A stretch of DNA of 64,000 nt, from positions 8,062,238 to 8,126,237 of the forward strand of contig NC_081137.1 in assembly GCF_958295425.1 (NCBI RefSeq), given 5' to 3'. Shown here one piece after another: positions 58,722-64,000 of this stretch (positions are counted from its first letter, which is position 1; each line of letters begins with the position of its first letter). The position numbers and the translations under genes are program-made. The stretch is from Solea solea. Taxonomy: Eukaryota > Chordata > Actinopteri > Pleuronectiformes > Soleidae. The notes beneath the pieces are model-generated. The model worked only from the letters and a program-made list of their open reading frames with translations. It searched no databases and was not told the origin of the DNA.

Positions 58722-59009
58722 AGACAATGTGGGGCCAAAAAAGGCAAAAATAGGTTTAGTGGAATTTGTTCTTTATTATATTAACATATTCCTGTAAGAC
58801 AACTCACCCAAGACTGAGCTACTATTGCTCAATCTTTTTTAATACCTTTACTTTTACTTCTAAAACATTTTATTACAGAAAATTAGTTTTGATACTAAAT
58901 ACAGTACATGTCATATACTTTAAGACTTTCATCATATTATAAAAAAGATACTTGTACTTTTACTCAAATATCCCTTTTAGGTACTTCATGTACAGGTGTT
59001 CAGGTACTG

Positions 59010-59115
59010 TATGTTGGCCCTGCGATGGACTGGTGACCTGTCCAGGGTGTACCCCGCCATTCATGACACTGTGTCAGATGGGATTGGCTCCAGCAAACCT
59101 TCAGGACAAAGACAA
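59010..59115 (+). repeat. Dispersed fish repeat copy
   Basis: It reads CTGCGATGGACTGGTGACCT then GTCCAGGGTGTACCCCGCC, as in the copies at 32640 and 46880. It is short and 5'-truncated. Confidence 0.65.
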
Positions 59116-59479
59116 TGAATCAATTAATGATTGAATGTCCACATGTCTCAATGGAGTAGCTGGGAGTGAGCGTGAGCAGACATACTGGGAAATCCTGTCA
59201 GAACGCTCTGGAGAGAACAGTGTGCTGCATGCGGGTTAGTGTCCTCCCCAGGGTGTCAATATGACATATCTGAGAACGGCTTAATGAGCTGTAATGAAGC
59301 AGGAGAATTGGTTATCCTTTCACTTACTGCCTAAGGATGCTCTCTTGTGTGATTCTTTGGAAACCACCTGCTATCGTGTGTAAATGTTTCCTGTATTAAT
59401 CATGAATAGTTTGGAACATTCATTCAGATTCTTTGGTTTTTGAAAAAAGCCTTTCTTTGTGAACTGAGCAGCACAGAAT

Positions 59480-59890
59480 CTGTGTACCTGTATGACCTCT
59501 ATGACCTACGTGTATACCTTTGTTCTAGTGATGCTTCTTTTTCTTATTACAACCCACCACTGTGGAACAACCTTCCCCAAGACCTGAGGGCAGAACACAG
59601 CTTAGAACACAGCTTAGCTTAGTTCATACTTATTTATCTATTGGTATTTAGTTTTGTGTCTATTTATTTATTTTGCTATTATATTTTTATTTTATTTTAT
59701 TGATATTTATTAATTTTATCCAATTTTTGCATCAGAGAAAGTGAGAAAGTCATTTGTCTTTATCAAGTTGTATGAATGCATATGGGAAATATTATTTATT
59801 ATAATATGTATTTGGGTGGGGATTTTTTTAACGTAAAACACTTTGTGTCGCATTTCATTTGTATAAAAGGTGATCAATGCACAGAAATTA
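59480..59890 (+). mobile_element. L2-like LINE 3' tail fragment
   Basis: A short frame reads SYYNPPLWNNLPQDLRAEHS, the ORF2 end motif of a fish LINE. The tail holds AAAACACTTTGTGTCGCATT and a TATAAAAGGTGATCAATGC end. A 16-bp inverted repeat (AAAACCCAACTGTTGAGTTGGGTTTT) spans the point just past it at 59899–59924. Confidence 0.75.
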
Positions 59891-60479
59891 AAACCCAACA
59901 AAACCCAACTGTTGAGTTGGGTTTTAATTGTCAACAATCATAAGAAAAACATCAAAGAGTGGCACTAGTTAAAAAAATACTGAACTTTTTTTTCAAATCT
60001 TTACTAGAAATTAGGGCTTAATGATCTAGGGAAAGTCGTTCTAACACATATTGCAACAGTGATTTGATATGTAGTATAATTCTTAAGGCTTTAACACAAT
60101 GACTATGAATCTGAAGTGTCAAAGTCAACATAAGATGCCATTACAATAGAAATGGGATATAATCTTTATTTATAGATTACTTGTCTCATATTGATGACCT
60201 CTCAAATCTGCTTTAAACTATCATTTTGCCATTCATCCTTTCACTCATACATTCATACAGTGCGTCTAGGGTAGAGTGGGTTAAGATGAGTCACTTTTTA
60301 CTTATGCTGTCCTGGAGGTAAGGAAAAATGACACAGACATAGAATGAAAACATATACCTTTATTTCAGGATGCCTACCTTAGACAGTTTTAACAGTTTTG
60401 AACTTGCGAGAACAACCACCAGTCAGTTTCAAAACCATTTAATCAAAACAACTATTCAATATTCCAACTGTCAAGGTTG

Positions 60480-60889
60480 CAGGGGAATATGAACTGTTGC
60501 TCCCTCCTTGCAGTTCCTCCAGCCTCTTGAGGTTGAGGTAGCTTCTTCAGCACATAACTCAGTGGGAAAGATGCCTCATCATCCTTTCCCTTGAATGCAA
60601 AGGTGGGTTTCTTACTGCCAGTGATCCCTCAGATTCTTCTGGGAAATCTGGCACTCATGCATGGATGCAAATTTTACGATGACAAATCACCAACCAGCAG
60701 ATCTAAGACCTCTGGTTCAGTTCTTTCATCGCTGGCGCTCTCATGCTCAGAAGTGTCATCAAATGGGATGGTAACATCATTCTCCTCAGAGCTGCTTTGC
60801 ACTGTGATTATCTTCTTTCCTTTTTCTGCCACTTCCTGCGTTGGTGTCTGTACTGTTGTTACATCTGTTTTGTCAACTTTATAAATCAT
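60480..60889 (-). pseudogene. Possible decayed transposon ORF end
   Basis: Minus-strand frames encode an acidic stretch (DDTSEHESASDERTEPE) and then, after frameshifts, FAFKGKDDEASFPLSYVL and a GGTARREQQFIFP end. The pattern loosely recalls the C-terminal end of fish DNA transposon proteins. I cannot name the family, and the frames are broken. Confidence 0.3.
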
Positions 60890-60941
60890 GTTTGGAGGGA
60901 ATTTATGCCTGTTTTATGATGATAATCAGAATAGTTAAACG

Positions 60942-61150
60942 TTAAAGGTACAGTTTGTAGTATTTCTGGGGCTATATTAGCAAAAATCGAATTTACTGTC
61001 CATAAGAAGGACACCTGTGGTGTATAATCGCTGTATAATAATTATTGTATGATTTTCGTGGCCTTAGAAAAAGCTATTTATTATAAAAAAGCAGGTGCCG
61101 CTACCACAAAGTCCTCCCCCACTTTAGCAGGTAAAGCCTTAGCTGCTACT
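60942..61150 (+). repeat. Dispersed repeat starting TTAAAGGTACAG
   Basis: It starts TTAAAGGTACAGTTTGTAG and contains TGTCCATAAGAAGGACACC. The start shares TTAAAGG with the TTAA-ended elements, but I did not find the opposite end. Confidence 0.45.
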
Positions 61151-61269
61151 TTAAAATGTTAGCTGTTAAAGTGGTGGAGGATGAGGAGGGTGTGATCTCC
61201 TCTGTGCTCATGTGTTGGACTGAGGCTGTAGCTCAGAGTTTTTAAATATTCTTATTGTTTCTTACTAGG

Positions 61270-61760
61270 GATGGGACTTTTTTTTTTTTTTTTTAAACGA
61301 CCGACAATCGACACGTGCTAAACAAGTTGAAATGCCGGGGGGGCGGGGCTTATGGGATTTTCATGTGTATTTGTGATTGCATTTTGTCTTTCAAGTTATT
61401 ACATTGCCTATTCAAATAAACATCATAAAGTGCGCTACACAAATAAAGACGGCATCTAAACCCAGTCAAGATCCTGCACTCTGGTGGACACTTAACGAGC
61501 GCAGGTTCAAAAACCTGAGCCGTCTGGCGAAAGCCTACCTCTGCATCCCTGCCACATGTCAGGGGGGAGAGTGTTCTCTGCCGTGGGATTAATAGTGAAT
61601 AGACTCCGCACTCGCCTTCACAAGGACATGCTTGTGTTCTTGAACAAAAACTAGGCCGAATGGTAAGATAAGTTCACCTATTAGAGATGCGTGGTTGGCG
61701 GTTACGCCCACGGACACTGATAATCCGCGGAGTGGGCAGATTATATTTTTTCCAAAAATA
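61270..61760 (+). mobile_element. hAT transposase fossil (C-terminal dimerisation domain)
   Basis: At 61470–61652 the plus strand encodes WWTLNERRFKNLSRLAKAYL then CIPAT, a break, and VNRLRTRLHKDMLVFLNKN. This matches the C-terminal dimerisation region of hAT (ZBED-like) transposases as I recall it. A stop and lost bases lie where SERVFS would be. The flanks read TAGGGATGGGAC (from 61266) and TTAGAGATGCGTGGTTGGCG. Only this end of the gene is left. Confidence 0.8.
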
Positions 61761-63770
61761 AAATTTGGATGAATTTTCAGTATACATATGTTAACATATT
61801 GACAAGATCTGAAACGAGGCAGAAATTAGTTGACCTAAACGACCTGCACAGCTGCTGTGTTCCATATGTTTAGCAGACTGCTACTACAATGAATGATTTT
61901 TTTTAATTGATTAATTGATTAATTAATCCAAAAAATATTGCTGGATTATTGATATTTAGCAGTGGGTGTGGATGACATTACAGCTCATCCCTATCACCCA
62001 TTTTAGCCTCACTGCTTTTTTATTGTGATTAGATCAGCGTGATTGATCTTTTTGTTTCGTTTAGTTGTTGGTCACTGCTTTGATTTGTCAATATTATAGT
62101 TTTTGGACCTAAAATGAAGTACAGTGTAGAATATTTTCCACCCTCCACTGTTGCAGCTGCTATAAAACACTATCCAGGTACTGAAGTTTTGCAGTTATGT
62201 ATTAGAAGAAGTTGATTGTTCACAGGGTTTTATGTGAACGTTAATTGTTGCCTTTGTATTTCCTGATGTGTCACACACTATACCTTACAGAGATGAGTTG
62301 AACAAAGGTAACAGATAAACTGTCTTTGTTTATCTGTTACTTTACCTATTATGTCTTTGCACTTTATGTCACTGTTTTTTTATTCACAAGTGTTTTTATT
62401 TTAATATCCTTATTTGTGCAGCTTATATGACATGGACATTGTAATGCTGTACATGGAGGGAAATGTGTTCAGTTTGGTGTTATTTTACAGCTACAGTTCC
62501 CTGAATACTGTATGTCCTTTTGTTTTATGTCCTGTTCACAGAAAGGTTTGAACAGATGAAGGTTTACCTCACTTTCAAACCCAGATGATGAGAAGAATGA
62601 CAGCTCTGATGAGAAATGTTATGCCAATTTCCAAAGAGTTGGATGCTAAAACATAATACATTATAAAGTTATTTTGACTTCAAATAGAAAAGCATTATTT
62701 TTATCTTATTTTATTTATTTTTTTTACAATCCATCTGATACCTTTTTACAGTTCAATTTTTTTTCTTCAAATTTATATAAAAATAACATTTTGACTACAA
62801 CAAAAAAAATATTTGAAGCCATTTTCCACAAGAGATAAAATACTAAAACATGCACACAGGAAACTTACTATCTATAGAAACTGTTCCTTCAGTGGGACTG
62901 CTGAGCTCAGACTGCAACTCTTTTCTAACAAGATTAAAGTTTCAGCTCCTTTCAGCACAGATGGACAGAGAGAAGCCACAAAGTAGAGACACTAATCTCT
63001 GTGATTTCACTACCTTTTCTCCTTGTCTTTACCTTAATTTCCCAAATTAAATAAAATAGTAAGTCAGCCAATGAGAGATTGATGTCTAAACTACAATATC
63101 CCAACTGTGAGTAATAAGTTGCCTTCTCAGAACCTTACCACCTGACATTTATTATTATTGTATTATTTGAAGTATTTCAAATAATTATTCTAAAAAATAA
63201 TAATGAGTCTGACAAAACCCCTTGGAATTACAATGAGTAAATTTCATCTCCCTCTCTCACTGCCTCAGAGGGAATTAAAAAACCTCTTGCACTGAAATCT
63301 TCCTGTCATGTTGTAAAATCTTGTTTTCATCTTCATGTGAGAAAAAAAAAAAGGTCTGTATATTGAATAATCCACAAAACGAGATGAAGTAGCAAATACA
63401 AGGGTGGGTTGACTAGTTCATAGGCTGACTAAGGAGTAATGAGCAAGCAATAAAACTTGGCAACTCGACTTCCTCGGATCTTCTCACTGTGTCTATTCAT
63501 CCAAGTGTTAGCCTGCAGTTGCTGAAAATGACAAAACAAACGTGTGGTTTGCATGAAATTCCTTGACGATGAGTTCAAAAGTTCAAAGCAACACACAAAC
63601 ACATTCAAGTATTTACACCGAGACAACACTGCAACATGCTTACATAGGTCTGGCCAATATATATATCTAAAGACAAGATATGGTCTTTTTATGGATTTTG
63701 GATATTGTCACATGGTGATAAGGTATCTGTGATGACTATTCCTGGTTTTAAAGGCTGTATTGATAATCAT
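61761..63770. other. AT-rich intergenic sequence
   Basis: About 2 kb with no gene or repeat I can support. A short TA run lies at 63658–63667 inside words (GGCCAATATATA) that loosely resemble the 53621 MITE. Confidence 0.5.
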
Positions 63771-63774
63771 CCTA

Positions 63775-63930
63775 TTTATATTGAATCCATCCATCCATCG
63801 ATTGTCTAGCACTTTATCCTTCACATGAGGGTCGCAGGGCTGCTGGTGCCAATCCCAGCTGAGATAAGGTGAAAGGTGTGGTACACACTGGACTGGTAAC
63901 CAGTCCAAGGCGGGGCCAACGAGTGACGTG
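63775..63930 (-). repeat. Dispersed fish repeat copy
   Basis: It reads ATCCATCCATCCATCGATTG then CACATGAGGGTCGCAGGGCT and CACTGGACTGGTAACCAGTC, the inverse of the copy at 32640. Confidence 0.65.
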
Positions 63931-64000
63931 CGGTAAGGGGAGGGGTAAGGGTTTTCTGTATGATTTCAACATTTTTATGGTCAAAATCAGTGAATTTATG

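Overview
The window reads as nuclear DNA from a ray-finned (teleost) fish. Coding sequence is split into short exons with GT–AG introns. The gaps hold CA/TG and TA microsatellites plus many decayed repeats of kinds common in fish (hAT-type MITEs, L2-like LINE 3' ends, a Penelope-like fossil). There are no operons, CRISPR arrays or prokaryotic features. Three conserved genes could be rebuilt exon by exon from splice sites and protein similarity recalled from memory. A fourth is seen only as its last exon.

Layout. (1) 1–2063, plus strand: C-terminal exon of an unrecognised Ser/Thr/Pro-rich protein whose tail carries several SxIP-type motifs, the kind that bind EB proteins at microtubule plus ends. 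(2) 7408–16625, minus strand: 16 exons of phldb2 (LL5-beta), including the coiled coils and C-terminal PH domain; the true 5' end was not found. (3) 23337–31469, minus strand: a complete kat5 (Tip60, MYST acetyltransferase) of 15 core exons plus a probable extra in-frame 61-codon exon. (4) 36572–52088, minus strand: a complete abcg4 (half-size ABC transporter) of 14 coding exons with a 6.3 kb first coding intron. (5) 52089–64000: the abcg4 upstream region, with a GC-rich candidate promoter near 54.0–54.7 kb, then about 9 kb of repeat-rich intergenic DNA with LINE and hAT fossils.

The genes do not form one pathway. Kat5 acts on chromatin, Abcg4 exports sterols in membranes, and Phldb2 anchors microtubule plus ends at the cell cortex. 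The partial gene may also be a microtubule plus-end protein, but its closeness to phldb2 may be chance. phldb2, kat5 and abcg4 are transcribed in the same direction; the partial gene converges on phldb2.

I found no clearly new biological system. The best leads are the SxIP-rich repetitive tail, the extra kat5 exon, non-canonical GC splice donors in phldb2, a perfect 15-bp inverted repeat upstream of kat5, a Cys after the LSGGQ signature of Abcg4, and a pair of related TTAA-flanked elements in abcg4 introns. All functional names come from recalled protein families and intron logic; no search was run.
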